Made by a program: the position numbers and the translations under genes. A stretch of 64,000 nucleotides of DNA from Salinibacillus aidingensis (GTDB lineage: Bacteria; Bacillota; Bacilli; Bacillales; Alkalibacillaceae), in assembly GCF_039522525.1 (NCBI RefSeq), contig NZ_BAAADO010000003.1, positions 310,001 through 374,000 on the forward strand, written 5' to 3'. Position 1 is the stretch's first letter; the number at the start of each line of letters is the position of its first letter. This document shows positions 53,125 through 62,187 of the stretch, one piece after another. The notes beneath the pieces were generated by a model that saw only the letters and a program-made list of their open reading frames with translations, was not told the origin of the DNA and did no database searches.

Positions 53125-53943
53125 TTAATTTACAGTCCTTAAAAACTCATCAAGAAACTGGGCGATACCTTCTTCTTCATTGGTTTTTACGGTGTAATTG
53201 GCAATGGATTTCAATTCTTCAATGCCATTGCCCATCGCAACGCCAATCCCCGCATAATCAATCATTTCCAAGTCATTGTCTTCATCACCAAATGCAATAA
53301 TTCGTTCTTTCGGTATATTATAATAATGAGCAATCTTTTTTAAACCAACAGCTTTACTTAACCCTGAGCGGACAATTTCAATAATATGCCATGGAGCTCC
53401 CCATTTCCGGTGGTCAATCACGGAAGCATGTTTCTCATCCAGATGACTACGCAACTCGGAAATATGATCCTCCCTTGGAGAAATTAAAATGGATGTAGGA
53501 TCCTCTTCCAATGTATTTTTCAGACTGCCGACAGTAACAGGGTATTCTTTAAAGTCTGCATGGAAAATTTCCATAATTTCTTCATCATGTTTGTCTAAAT
53601 ATACATGGTCACGTATTTCAGCCATAACGTTTGGTACATTAAAATCATAAGATGTCTGGACAATGGACTGAGCTGTACGAATGGACATTGGAGAATGAAC
53701 CACATCCCAGTTTCGATCTTTTGGATGGTGAACAAGTGCACCGTTCATATTTACCATAGGGGTATTAAGTCCAAGCTCGTTATAATATTGTATACTTGCA
53801 CGCTGAGGTCGTCCTGTTGCAATCACTACAATGTGACCTTTCTCGATTGCCTGGCGCAGGGTATTTTTTGTTTTGCTGCGAATCACCTTATCATCGGAAA
53901 GTAAGGTGCCGTCAAGATCTAAAGCGATTAAATGTTTACTCAT
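53125..53943 (-). CDS. yitU: HAD-superfamily Cof-type phosphatase (YitU-like)
   Basis: 272 residues. HAD motif I ALDLDGTLLSDD (6-17), motif II VIATGRP, motif III lysine in SGLSKAVGLKKIAHYY and motif IV FGDEDNDLEMIDYAG. Type IIB cap in the middle. Removes phosphate from small molecules; substrate unknown. Location between yitT and yitV homologues matches B. subtilis. Confidence 0.88.
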   Translation of the reverse strand: MSKHLIALDLDGTLLSDDKVIRSKTKNTLRQAIEKGHIVVIATGRPQRASIQYYNELGLNTPMVNMNGALVHHPKDRNWDVVHSPMSIRTAQSIVQTSYDFNVPNVMAEIRDHVYLDKHDEEIMEIFHADFKEYPVTVGSLKNTLEEDPTSILISPREDHISELRSHLDEKHASVIDHRKWGAPWHIIEIVRSGLSKAVGLKKIAHYYNIPKERIIAFGDEDNDLEMIDYAGIGVAMGNGIEELKSIANYTVKTNEEEGIAQFLDEFLRTVN

Positions 53944-54182
53944 AAGTTCTCACCTCGATGATACTTAGTTTATATGGATTGTTCAGTTGTGTAAAGGATA
54001 TTTTAAGCGTTTTTTCATCCTTTATTAAATATTCTGATTTCGGAACTGAAAAAGGCTATTTATATGTCAATCACCCTTTTGTTTTCGTAAAATAGAGGTT
54101 GATGTTCCAATTCCCTTAGCTTTTCTTCAGTCATCGTTTCTGTTACATTAATGATATTGAGACATAGAAAGAGGGGATCGAT

Positions 54183-54947
54183 TTGATCAAAATTAAGGAT
54201 GAGATGATACAGGATATACCCGTTTTGCAGGTAGTGGATGACGCAGATCAGCATTCCCCTTTACCAGTCGTTACATATATTCACGGTTTTACAAGTGCTA
54301 AGGAGAATAATCTGCCCTTTGCCTACTTATTGGCAAAAAAAGGATATCGGGTTTTATTGCCTGATTGTCTTGAACATGGAGAGCGCACTTTAGGAAAAAC
54401 AGCCTTTGAAATGGAGCTGGAATTCTGGAAGATTGTAAAACAAAATCTTAAAGAACTGACCATTTTAAAGAACGATATGGAAGAGCGGGGCCTGATAAAG
54501 GATCAGAGGTTTGGTCTGGCTGGAACCAGTATGGGCGGAATTACAACGAGTTCAGCGTTAACGCAGTTCCCGTGGATCAAAGCAGCAGCTGTCCTTATGG
54601 GGTCACCAAAAACCATGGAAATGGCGCAATATACTATCAATCAAGTGGAAAAAAGCGGGACAAAGCTGCCTTTTAGTGAAGAGGAATTACAGAAGCAAAT
54701 TCAATCATTAGAACCGATTGATTTATCTCAGCATATGGATAAACTGAACAATCGGCCTTTACTTTTCTGGCATGGGGATCAGGACCCTACCGTTCCATTT
54801 AAGCATTCGGAAAGCTTTTATCATCAGGCTCTTGAACAATATCAGGATAAAGAAAGGCTGCATTTTATTCCGGAAAAGAACCGAGGACATAAAGTCAGCA
54901 GAGCTGCCATTCTTGCTGCTGTAGATTGGTTTGAAAAATATTTATAA
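54183..54947 (+). CDS. yitV: Alpha/beta hydrolase, YitV-like esterase
   Basis: 254 residues, TTG after AGAGGGG. Nucleophile elbow GTSMGGIT, oxyanion region YIHGFTSAKENN, acid and His in WHGDQDPTVPFKHS and NRGHKVS. Cytosolic esterase/peptidase-like; substrate unknown. Divergent from yitU. Confidence 0.88.
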   Translation: MIKIKDEMIQDIPVLQVVDDADQHSPLPVVTYIHGFTSAKENNLPFAYLLAKKGYRVLLPDCLEHGERTLGKTAFEMELEFWKIVKQNLKELTILKNDMEERGLIKDQRFGLAGTSMGGITTSSALTQFPWIKAAAVLMGSPKTMEMAQYTINQVEKSGTKLPFSEEELQKQIQSLEPIDLSQHMDKLNNRPLLFWHGDQDPTVPFKHSESFYHQALEQYQDKERLHFIPEKNRGHKVSRAAILAAVDWFEKYL

Positions 54948-55040
54948 TATGTGATAAATATCATTTTGTCTTTACTGTTATTTGTTTTATACTATGAGTA
55001 ACAACCTTTTCATTTAAATAAAAAAGGGGGGACTTTACAG

Positions 55041-55352
55041 ATGGAAAAAGAATTGGAAGAAAATTTAATGGGAGCCCTTGAGAACGTCATTGACCCGGAA
55101 CTGGGAATTGACATTGTAAATTTAGGACTGGTTTATGGTGTTGATTTGGATGAAGAGGGAATCTGCACAGTTACAATGACATTAACAGCAATGGGATGTC
55201 CACTTGCCGGTCATATTGAACAGGACGTAAAACGGGTTCTTTCAGATATTCCTGAAGTAAAGGATTCGGTGGTCAACATTGTTTGGAATCCACCATGGTC
55301 CAAGGATTACATGTCCCGCTATGCGAAAATTGCATTAGGAATTCCAGATTAA
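55041..55352 (+). CDS. yitW: MIP18/SufT-like iron-sulphur assembly factor (YitW-like)
   Basis: 103 residues: NVIDPELGIDIVNLGLVYGV, TLTAMGCPLAGHIEQDV (conserved Cys) and VNIVWNPPWSKDYMS. DUF59 family; helps insert iron-sulphur clusters. ATG after AAAAGGGGGG. Confidence 0.92.
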   Translation: MEKELEENLMGALENVIDPELGIDIVNLGLVYGVDLDEEGICTVTMTLTAMGCPLAGHIEQDVKRVLSDIPEVKDSVVNIVWNPPWSKDYMSRYAKIALGIPD

Positions 55353-55390
55353 AAAATGGCTGTTTCCGATGAGGGAACAGCCATTTTTGT
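55353..55390 (+). terminator. Terminator after yitW
   Basis: AAAATGGCTGTT (55353-55364) pairs with AACAGCCATTTT (55376-55387). Confidence 0.9.
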
Positions 55391-55485
55391 ATAGTCAAGG
55401 CTTATATCCGCCTTGACCTAGAAGCCGTAGCTGGACAAACGGGCGCTTCCGCCTTTGATCAGATTAGGCAATATGGGAATCAGGC

Positions 55486-55782
55486 TTAAATCAGTTCGTT
55501 CTCTAAACCTTCTACATCAAGGGCCATGTAGTGGTCGTTCATGTTAAGGATGTATTTCTTTTTCAATTTCGCAATAATCCGATTGACCGTCTTCCTGCTT
55601 GAACCTATCGTGTTTGCAAGCTTACGATTGGTGAATACCGTATTTAGTTGTACCCATCCGTCTTGATCTTCCTGTCCTCCATGTAATTTTGCCAGTCGAA
55701 CCAGAAGCAATACAACCTGCCCATGAGTGTTATGAAGTAATTTTTCCTCAAGGCGATTTTGTAGGCTGCGACTAAAAGAGGT
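55486..55782 (-). pseudogene. Crp/Fnr-family regulator remnant (HTH part only)
   Basis: About 98 codons (TSFSRSLQNRLEEKLLHN onward) cover the last dimer helix and winged HTH of a Crp/Fnr protein: FTNRKLANTIGSSRKTVNRI is the recognition region. A stop codon stands immediately upstream in frame, next to the end of uppP, and there is no ATG or ribosome site. The effector-binding domain (~130 residues) is missing, probably lost by a deletion that fused this end to uppP. Confidence 0.72.
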
Positions 55783-55783
55783 C

Positions 55784-56599
55784 TTATGTTAAGACAAAGA
55801 AAATGATGAGCGCAACGGCAAAACAATACCAGGCAAAATATTTCAGATTTCCACTTTTCATGATATTCATAAACCAGATTAAGGCAAAATAAGAAGCAAT
55901 TAAGGCCCCAATCAGCGCAATCAGGGAAGGAATCCATAATACATTCCCAGGTTTATCCATCATATCTGAGACGGAAAAAATCATTGTGCCTAAACTGACA
56001 GGTATATAAAGTAAAAACGAAAAACGCAGGGCTGTGTCCTGTTTTAAGCCTAAGAGCATAGCACCGACAATGGTTGCTCCCGAACGGCTAATACCAGGCA
56101 TAAGTGAAACAGCCTGAGCCAGTCCAATAATAATCGCATCCTTTACCGTGATATCAGCCTCTCCTTTATGTCCGCGCAAATTTCGGATTATCCAGAGAGC
56201 GACACCTGTTATAAACAGGGTAACACCAACCATACGAATTTTATCGCTAAAAGTAGTACTAATCCATTCTTCCAAAAGGACACCTAAAATCCCGGCTGGA
56301 ATGGTTGCAATGATTAAAAATAAGACAAAGCGGAAGTCGCTGGCCTTTTCTTTATCACGATTGATGACATAGTTGACACTATTTATGGTCAGTCTTACAA
56401 TATCCTTCCGGTAAATCAGTAAAACGGCCAGCAGGGAACCAAAGTTTAAAAAGCCTTCAAAGGTAATATTTAAGTTGTCAAGTCCCATTAGGTGGCGCAA
56501 AAGTACCAAATGTCCACTTGAGGATACGGGTATGGGCTCTGTAAATCCCTGAAAAATTCCTAAAAACAGATATTCCAAAAGGATGAGTAAATCATTCAT
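55784..56599 (-). CDS. uppP: Undecaprenyl-diphosphatase
   Basis: 271 residues, about seven spans. Family motifs LGIFQGFTEPIPVSSSGHLV (17-36 region) and SLMPGISRSGATIVGAML. Ribosome site AGGAGG. Recycles undecaprenyl pyrophosphate, the wall lipid carrier; overexpression gives bacitracin tolerance in known cases. Confidence 0.95.
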   Translation of the reverse strand: MNDLLILLEYLFLGIFQGFTEPIPVSSSGHLVLLRHLMGLDNLNITFEGFLNFGSLLAVLLIYRKDIVRLTINSVNYVINRDKEKASDFRFVLFLIIATIPAGILGVLLEEWISTTFSDKIRMVGVTLFITGVALWIIRNLRGHKGEADITVKDAIIIGLAQAVSLMPGISRSGATIVGAMLLGLKQDTALRFSFLLYIPVSLGTMIFSVSDMMDKPGNVLWIPSLIALIGALIASYFALIWFMNIMKSGNLKYFAWYCFAVALIIFFVLT

Positions 56600-56763
56600 G
56601 TATGTACCTCCTACTGTTTACGTTTCTTATATATAAGATTAACGGATGACAGGCACGAATCCCTCTATGATTCATAAAAAAGTCCCTATTTTTTGTCAAT
56701 AGCTATGGAACGTGACAAATATTGAACGAATAGACTATTGATGTATAGAAGGAGGGAATATAA

Positions 56764-57093
56764 GTGCACAAAACTCAACCACATCATCAGGATTTCTATT
56801 CGTTATGCAAGTCGCATATGAATAAGTATGTACTGGCGGAAACATCTGATGGGCGTCAATTTGATGGAATCATCGTTGACGTGGATGCAGAAAATGTTAT
56901 TCTGGCAGTTCCAATGGCCTCAAATGATATGTCTGTTTATCAGGATTCCCAAATGGCTAATCAGAGACAATGGGGCTGGTATGGATTCTACCCGCCTTAT
57001 GGTTATTATGGATACGGATTTCGTCCACGCTTCAGCAGACTGGTATTGCCTCTGGCTGCACTAACAGCCCTCAGTGTATTGCCGTGGTTTTAA
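56764..57093 (+). CDS. Small protein with Sm/LSM-like strand pattern and Tyr/Gly-rich part
   Basis: 109 residues, GTG after AGAAGGAGGG. N-terminal KYVLAETSDGRQFDGIIVDV plus DAENVILAVP resembles a small beta barrel. The middle is aromatic (WGWYGFYPPYGYYGYGFRPR) and the end hydrophobic (LVLPLAALTALSVLPWF). Such proteins occur across spore formers; coat or membrane association is possible. Function unknown. Confidence 0.65.
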   Translation: MHKTQPHHQDFYSLCKSHMNKYVLAETSDGRQFDGIIVDVDAENVILAVPMASNDMSVYQDSQMANQRQWGWYGFYPPYGYYGYGFRPRFSRLVLPLAALTALSVLPWF

Positions 57094-57130
57094 TGTAAGG
57101 CAACTGTGATTCAAGAAAAAACAAAGAAGA

Positions 57131-57216
57131 AGGGTCAGATCAGCAAGAAGGAAAGAGAAATCGTCTGCTCCATAAATGATTTCTCCTGAATCACATACTT
57201 GCCTTAATCTGACCCT
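57131..57216. other. Long nested hairpin
   Basis: AGGGTCAGAT (57131-57140) pairs with ATCTGACCCT (57207-57216); inside, AGAGAAATC (57155-57163) pairs with GATTTCTC (57178-57185). Lies between convergent genes and may end transcription of both, but lacks a clean T run. Confidence 0.5.
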
Positions 57217-57253
57217 CACTTTACCATATGGTATAACGGATTGAATCATTCCA

Positions 57254-57430
57254 TTAGTTGGTATCTTCCGTTAAAATACCATCTCCTAAAACCGAAACAA
57301 CGATTGTGAACACAACGGCTAAAACGAGAGCTGCATTGAGATTAAAATTGACTGCAGCCATGTTTGAGATTACATAAACAACGGTTGAGCTTAATAGTAT
57401 ACTCCAGATAAATGTCCAAATGATTCGCAT
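57254..57430 (-). CDS. yjzD: DUF2929 membrane protein, YjzD-like
   Basis: 58 residues, ATG at 57430 after GAGGTG. Two spans: RIIWTFIWSILLSSTVVYVI and NAALVLAVVFTIVVSVLGDG. Same place as yjzD upstream of yjaU/yjaV-med in B. subtilis. Confidence 0.8.
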   Translation of the reverse strand: MRIIWTFIWSILLSSTVVYVISNMAAVNFNLNAALVLAVVFTIVVSVLGDGILTEDTN

Positions 57431-57521
57431 GGTTTCACCTCGTTTGTATCATTCTGTTCTTAGTTTACCAAAGAGACCTTTAAAAATAAAGAATATTTCA
57501 TTTAGGAATGGGGGGGTATAA

Positions 57522-58142
57522 TTGAATGTAGTGGTGTTCGATTGCTTTAATTGGAAGGGGTATCATTTTGTTGAAAAGTATTTAAATGAAGGTATAGAGG
57601 TTATTGGTGTGGGAGAAATCACAGATTCACAGCAGGAGTTTTTATATAGTTTAATTGGACGGAATGCACTCTTTACCTGGAAGAAGAATTTTCAGGAGCT
57701 TACAGTTGGAGATAGCCGAACCATCGTTATATCTCTTCAAAAAACACCTTCAGAAATGAAAGAAATCGTAAATTCCTGTTTTCCAAAAGGAGAATACTAT
57801 ATGTTAATGGAAGAAAAAGATAGGGAAAAAGTGCAGGATCCGGCTCATAATGAGTTTATTATTTTGATTCCCCCAACGGTTGGCCCTTGGATGAGTGAAG
57901 AGGAATTTGAAAAAGTGTCAAAAAATGATTCCGTTTTATTTGTAGACGATTTAGTTCATAGCGTTTATGATTTAACACAGGAAAAGAATAAGGAAAACTT
58001 GTTACATTTTACTTATCAGGAGGATACGGATTGTTTTTATCTTGGGAAGAGGGAGGCTTCTACATTCTCAAGTGATCAGGCTGTCCAAAAAGTCTTAAAC
58101 CATATCGAACAATGGAAAAATGTCTATTATCGTTTGAAATAA
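57522..58142 (+). CDS. yjaV: YjaV-like protein
   Basis: 206 residues, TTG start after GGGGGGG. Rossmann-like beginning NVVVFDCFNWKGYHFVEKYL but no intact nucleotide-binding glycine motif. Order yjaV-med-fabH agrees with B. subtilis. Function unknown. Confidence 0.72.
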   Translation: MNVVVFDCFNWKGYHFVEKYLNEGIEVIGVGEITDSQQEFLYSLIGRNALFTWKKNFQELTVGDSRTIVISLQKTPSEMKEIVNSCFPKGEYYMLMEEKDREKVQDPAHNEFIILIPPTVGPWMSEEEFEKVSKNDSVLFVDDLVHSVYDLTQEKNKENLLHFTYQEDTDCFYLGKREASTFSSDQAVQKVLNHIEQWKNVYYRLK

Positions 58143-58235
58143 CTACATTTATGGGTAAACTAAAGAGATACGTAAAGGCTTTACAAACCGTTATTCATAT
58201 ATCTGAAATAGAGATAGAATTGGGAGTGCAGCAGC

Positions 58236-59192
58236 GTGAAAAAAATAGGAGCTTTAATTTTTATCATTTTCCTTTTATTAACAGGCTGTTCAAATGTTTT
58301 AGAGACCGGAAATATTCAAAATGCCGGATTGCTGGTGGAAGGTTCCATACATGATCAGACATGGGGAAAGAAAGGATATTTAGGCCTCTTAAACATTCAG
58401 GAGAATATGGATACTAATGTTTATTTTAAAGAAGGGGTCAACACGCAGATGAAAGTCAACGAGGCCGTTGAGACTTTTGCCAATAAGGGTGTGAATTTAA
58501 TTTTTGGACATAGCAGCAGCTATGGACAATATTTTTCTGCCATTGATCAGGATTATCCGGATATACAGTTCGTCTATTTTAATGGCGATACATATAGCGA
58601 AAATATCACCAGTATTAAATTTAATGCTCATGCAATGGGATTTTTTGCCGGAATGGTAGCAGGAGCTATGACAGAAACCAATAATGTTGGTGTACTGGGA
58701 GCCTTTGAGTGGCAGCCGGAAATTGACGGTTTCTATGAAGGGGTGAAATATCAAAATTCGGAAGTGAATGTGGAAATTCGCATGGTCAACCATTGGGATA
58801 GTTCAGAACAGGCCCTCAATCGATTTCAGACTCTGAAGGAAGCGAATATCGATGTCATTTATCCAACAGGGGACGGGTTTAGTGTGCCCATTGTGAATGA
58901 GGCAAAGGAGTCAAATATATATGCCATCGGTTATATTTCTGATTTGATTGATATGGGAGAATCAACAGTTCTTACAAGTACTGTACAGCATGTTGACCGG
59001 TTGTATCCCATTATAGCCAAAAAATTTAACAAAGGTGAACTCCCATCAAAAGTTATGAATTTTGACTTTCGTGATGATGTGATCACAATGGGAACATACA
59101 GTGATGAAGTACCGAAGCATGTAAGGGAGGATGTAGCTGAAGCTATTAATCAATACAAAGAAACCGGAGACTTACCCAATCAGATTAAATAG
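58236..59192 (+). CDS. med: Med, positive regulator of comK (BMP-family lipoprotein)
   Basis: 318 residues, GTG start. Lipoprotein signal KKIGALIFIIFLLLTGCS, Cys 18. BMP/PnrA-type binding fold: AGLLVEGSIHDQTWGKKGYL, NLIFGHSSSYGQYFSAIDQD, FFAGMVAGAMTETNNVGVLG. In B. subtilis Med raises comK expression and is followed by comZ; no comZ is seen here. Its target gene comK is interrupted by the prophage 37 kb upstream. Confidence 0.88.
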   Translation: MKKIGALIFIIFLLLTGCSNVLETGNIQNAGLLVEGSIHDQTWGKKGYLGLLNIQENMDTNVYFKEGVNTQMKVNEAVETFANKGVNLIFGHSSSYGQYFSAIDQDYPDIQFVYFNGDTYSENITSIKFNAHAMGFFAGMVAGAMTETNNVGVLGAFEWQPEIDGFYEGVKYQNSEVNVEIRMVNHWDSSEQALNRFQTLKEANIDVIYPTGDGFSVPIVNEAKESNIYAIGYISDLIDMGESTVLTSTVQHVDRLYPIIAKKFNKGELPSKVMNFDFRDDVITMGTYSDEVPKHVREDVAEAINQYKETGDLPNQIK

Positions 59193-59230
59193 GATGGAAG
59201 GTTCCCTGCAAAAGGGAGCCCCCACGGCGT

Positions 59231-59263
59231 CATTTTTCAAATACTTGAAAAATGATTTTTTTT
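59231..59263 (+). terminator. Terminator after med
   Basis: CATTTTTCAA, loop ATAC, TTGAAAAATG (59231-59254), then ATTTTTTTT. Confidence 0.9.
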
Positions 59264-59290
59264 ACATTAAAATTAATACCAGGTCATAAT
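59261..59290 (+). promoter_or_regulatory. fabH promoter with FapR-like operator
   Basis: TTTACA (59261-59266), 18 bases, CATAAT (59285-59290) form a sigma-A promoter. ATTAATACCAGGTCATAAT (59272-59290) matches the FapR box ATTAGTACCTAGTCTTAAT at about 15 of 19 bases and covers the -10. FapR represses fatty-acid genes until malonyl-CoA binds; fabHA-fabF is a known target in B. subtilis. Confidence 0.7.
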
Positions 59291-59335
59291 AATAAGTAAT
59301 AAAAAAGATTGATTTGACCTTTTTGCCGGAACAGG

Positions 59336-59453
59336 AAAAGCGGAGGCGACTGTTCAGGTCATGCGGGATAAGACAAAGACATGGAGTGGCATGGTTTTGG
59401 CCACGGAAAGGCTTTGACTTATATCCGCCTTGACCTAGGAGCCGCAGCTGGAC
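59336..59453 (+). repeat. Dispersed repeat, copy 1, in the fabH leader
   Basis: 118-bp unit from AAAAGCGGAGGCGACTGTTC to GCCGCAGCTGGAC, same as the tandem copies after fabH. Contains GTGGC...GCCAC and other short inverted repeats. Followed at 59459-59504 by a short form with only the two ends (AAGCGGAGGCGACCGG, GCCGCAGCTGG). Confidence 0.85.
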
Positions 59454-59536
59454 AATGGAAAAGCGGAGGCGACCGGTTAGGCCTGAGAGCCGCAGCTGGA
59501 TAAAGAAAGCGGAAAACCTTTTAAGGGGATGAATAT

Positions 59537-60463
59537 ATGAATGCAGGATTAATAGGAATCGGTCATTTTGTACCGGACAAAGTGGTTACGAATGAAGATT
59601 TGGAGAAAATTGTAGATACCAGTGATGAGTGGATTCGCACTCGTACGGGTATCGAAGAAAGACGCATTGCAGATGATGATATGGATACATCTGATATGGC
59701 CTACCGTGCAGCGGAAAATGCGCTTAACGATGCAGGAATTAGCGGGGAAGAGCTTGATTTAATTCTGGTTGCAACCGTAACACCAGATCAGCCTTTTCCA
59801 TCTGTTGCGTGCCGCTTACAAGAGCGATTTGGGGCCAAAAAGGCAGCGGCTATGGACATTAGCGCAGCCTGTTCAGGATTTATGTATGGTTTAGCCACAG
59901 CCCAGCAGTTTATTAATTCAGGTGTATACCAAAATGTACTTGTGATTGGCGTGGAGAAGCTCTCGAAAATCACAAATTGGGAGGACCGCAATACATGTGT
60001 ACTGTTTGGTGATGGAGCAGGTGCAGCTGTTGTCGGTCCTGTAGAAGATGGCAAAGGAATTCTTTCGTTTGAATTAGGATCTGATGGAAGTGGAGGAGAT
60101 CACCTGTATCAGGACGAATATATCGTCATGAATGGCCGGGAAGTCTTCAAATTTGCCGTTCGTCAAATGGGTGAATCGGCAGTCAATGTTGTAGAAAAAA
60201 TCGGTTTAAAGAAAGAGGATGTAGACTACCTAATTCCACACCAGGCAAACATCCGAATCATGGAAACTGCCAGAGAAAGATTAGGCATTGAGAAGGAAAA
60301 AATGTCCAAATCTGTTCACAAATATGGAAATACTTCAGCAGCTTCCATACCAATTGCTTTGTCAGAAGATGTGAAGAACGGTAAAATAAAAGAAGATGAC
60401 CTCGTCGTCCTAGTAGGATTCGGCGGAGGTCTAACCTGGGGAGCCGTAGCCTTAAGGTGGTAG
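59537..60463 (+). CDS. fabH: Beta-ketoacyl-ACP synthase III
   Basis: 308 residues. Catalytic Cys112 in DISAACSGFMYGLA, His in LIPHQANIRIM, Asn in HKYGNTSAASIPIAL. Condenses acetyl- or branched acyl-CoA with malonyl-ACP to start fatty acid synthesis. ATG follows AAGGGGATG. Operon with fabF, split by tandem repeats. Confidence 0.96.
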   Translation: MNAGLIGIGHFVPDKVVTNEDLEKIVDTSDEWIRTRTGIEERRIADDDMDTSDMAYRAAENALNDAGISGEELDLILVATVTPDQPFPSVACRLQERFGAKKAAAMDISAACSGFMYGLATAQQFINSGVYQNVLVIGVEKLSKITNWEDRNTCVLFGDGAGAAVVGPVEDGKGILSFELGSDGSGGDHLYQDEYIVMNGREVFKFAVRQMGESAVNVVEKIGLKKEDVDYLIPHQANIRIMETARERLGIEKEKMSKSVHKYGNTSAASIPIALSEDVKNGKIKEDDLVVLVGFGGGLTWGAVALRW

Positions 60464-60467
60464 GCAG

Positions 60468-60829
60468 AAAAGCGGAGGCGACTGTTCAGGTCATGCGGGA
60501 TAAGACAAAGACATGGAGTGGCATGGTTTTGGCCACGGAAAGGCTTTGACTTATATCCGCCTTGACCTAGGAGCCGCAGCTGGACAAAGAAAAGCGGAGG
60601 CGACTGATCAGGTCATGCGGGATAAGACGAAGACATGGAGTGGCATGGTTTTGGCCACGGAATGGCTTTGGCTTATATCCGCCTTGACCTAGGAGCCGCA
60701 GCTGGACAAAGAAAAGCGGAGGCGACTGATCAGGTCATGCGGGATAAGACGAAGACATGGAGTGGCATGGTTTTGGCCACGGAATGGCTTTGGCTTATAT
60801 CCGCCCTGACCTAGGAGCCGCAGCTCTAA
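60468..60829 (+). repeat. Tandem array of three 122-bp repeats between fabH and fabF
   Basis: Units start at 60468, 60590 and 60712 (period 122). The second and third differ by only a base or two; the first resembles the copy before fabH more. Each runs from AAAAGCGGAGGCGACTG to the GCCGCAGCT end, with the inverted repeat GTGGCATGG...GGCCAC inside. No open frame. Transcribed with the operon. Confidence 0.92.
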
Positions 60830-60880
60830 AAAGAAAAAGCGGGTGACCGTTAAAGTGAAAAAAGGAGGAAGGTGAAGTCC

Positions 60881-62122
60881 ATGGATAATCGTCGCGTAGT
60901 GGTTACGGGAATGGGAGCAGTTACTCCTGTTGGAAATAATGTAGAAACAATGTGGGATCAGATTCAAAAAGGTCAATCTGGTATTGATGGCGTAACCCGG
61001 GTGAATCCAGATGATTTTCCTGCCAAAATTGCAGGTGAAGTAAAAGATTTTGACCCTGCGGAGTATATGGATAAAAAGGATGCCAAAAGAATGGACCTTT
61101 TCACCCAATTTGCTGTTGCATCATCCATGATGGCTGTGAAGGATGCGAATCTGGAGATTAATGATAAAATCGCAGACCGTACAGGGGTATGGATTGGTTC
61201 AGGGATTGGCGGAATGGCTACATATGAGGAACAATTCCGGAAATTTATAAATCGGGGATACAAAAGAGTCAGTCCGTTTTTTGTACCCATGATGATCCCG
61301 GATATGGCTGCCGGACAGGTATCGATTTTACTTGGCGCCAAAGGGATAAATTCCTGTACAGTAACCGCCTGTGCATCAGGTGCGAACTCCATTGGGGATG
61401 CGTATAAAGTTATCCAGCGGGGAGATGCAGATTACATGATTACAGGTGGTGCAGAGGCTCCGATTACGAATATGGCATTTGCAGGCTTTTCAAGTGCCAA
61501 AGCATTAAGTACGACTGAGGATCCAAAGACAGCAAGTCGTCCCTTTGATTTAAACCGTAACGGATTTGTAATGGGAGAAGGAGCTGGAATTCTCGTTCTT
61601 GAGACTCTGGAATCTGCTAAGAAACGTGGAGCAAAAATTTACGCGGAAATTACAGGGTATGGATCAACAGGAGATGCCTATCATATCACAGCACCAGCCC
61701 CTGAAGGTGAAGGAGCAGCAAGGGCCATGCAACAGGCAGTGGAGGATGCTGACATTGAAAAAACGGATATCCAATATATTAACGCGCACGGAACGAGCAC
61801 AGAATTAAACGATAAGTTTGAAACCCAGGCAGTTAAAACGGTTTTTGGTGATCATGCCTATGATTTATCTGTCAGTTCCACAAAGTCAATGACAGGTCAT
61901 TTATTAGGTTCAGCGGGTGCAGTAGAATCCATCATTTCGATAAAGGCCTTAACAGATGGTGTACTTCCGCCAACGATTAACTACGAAACAGAAGATCCTG
62001 ACTGTGATCTGCATTATGTACCGAATGAAGCGATTGAAAAAGATGTTGATGTCGTGATGACGAACTCGTTAGGCTTTGGTGGGCATAATGTATCTTTAAT
62101 CTTTAAAAAATACAGTGAATAA
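60881..62122 (+). CDS. fabF: Beta-ketoacyl-ACP synthase II
   Basis: 413 residues from ATG at 60881, the B. subtilis length; a GTG at 60872 sits too near AGGAGG. Catalytic Cys in TACASGANSIGDAYK (~162), His in NAHGTSTELND and in GHLLGSAGAVE. Elongates acyl-ACP chains. Confidence 0.96.
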   Translation: MDNRRVVVTGMGAVTPVGNNVETMWDQIQKGQSGIDGVTRVNPDDFPAKIAGEVKDFDPAEYMDKKDAKRMDLFTQFAVASSMMAVKDANLEINDKIADRTGVWIGSGIGGMATYEEQFRKFINRGYKRVSPFFVPMMIPDMAAGQVSILLGAKGINSCTVTACASGANSIGDAYKVIQRGDADYMITGGAEAPITNMAFAGFSSAKALSTTEDPKTASRPFDLNRNGFVMGEGAGILVLETLESAKKRGAKIYAEITGYGSTGDAYHITAPAPEGEGAARAMQQAVEDADIEKTDIQYINAHGTSTELNDKFETQAVKTVFGDHAYDLSVSSTKSMTGHLLGSAGAVESIISIKALTDGVLPPTINYETEDPDCDLHYVPNEAIEKDVDVVMTNSLGFGGHNVSLIFKKYSE

Positions 62123-62127
62123 TAGGA

Positions 62128-62187
62128 CCCCCCTGATTAGCAGGACAATCAGGGGGTAAAAAAATCGGCCCAGGGCCGATTTTTTTA
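62128..62187. terminator. Two hairpins between fabF and LCP gene
   Basis: CCCCCTGATT/AATCAGGGGG (62128-62156) and AAATCGGCCC/GGGCCGATT with A and T runs (62157-62187). The second works for both directions. Confidence 0.85.

Noticed and set aside
59193..59335. comZ after med
   Set aside because: No frame of about 60 codons is present; a terminator follows med directly.
60468..60829. CRISPR array
   Set aside because: Units are 118-122 bp and directly abut with 4-base gaps; there are no spacers of unique sequence and no cas genes.
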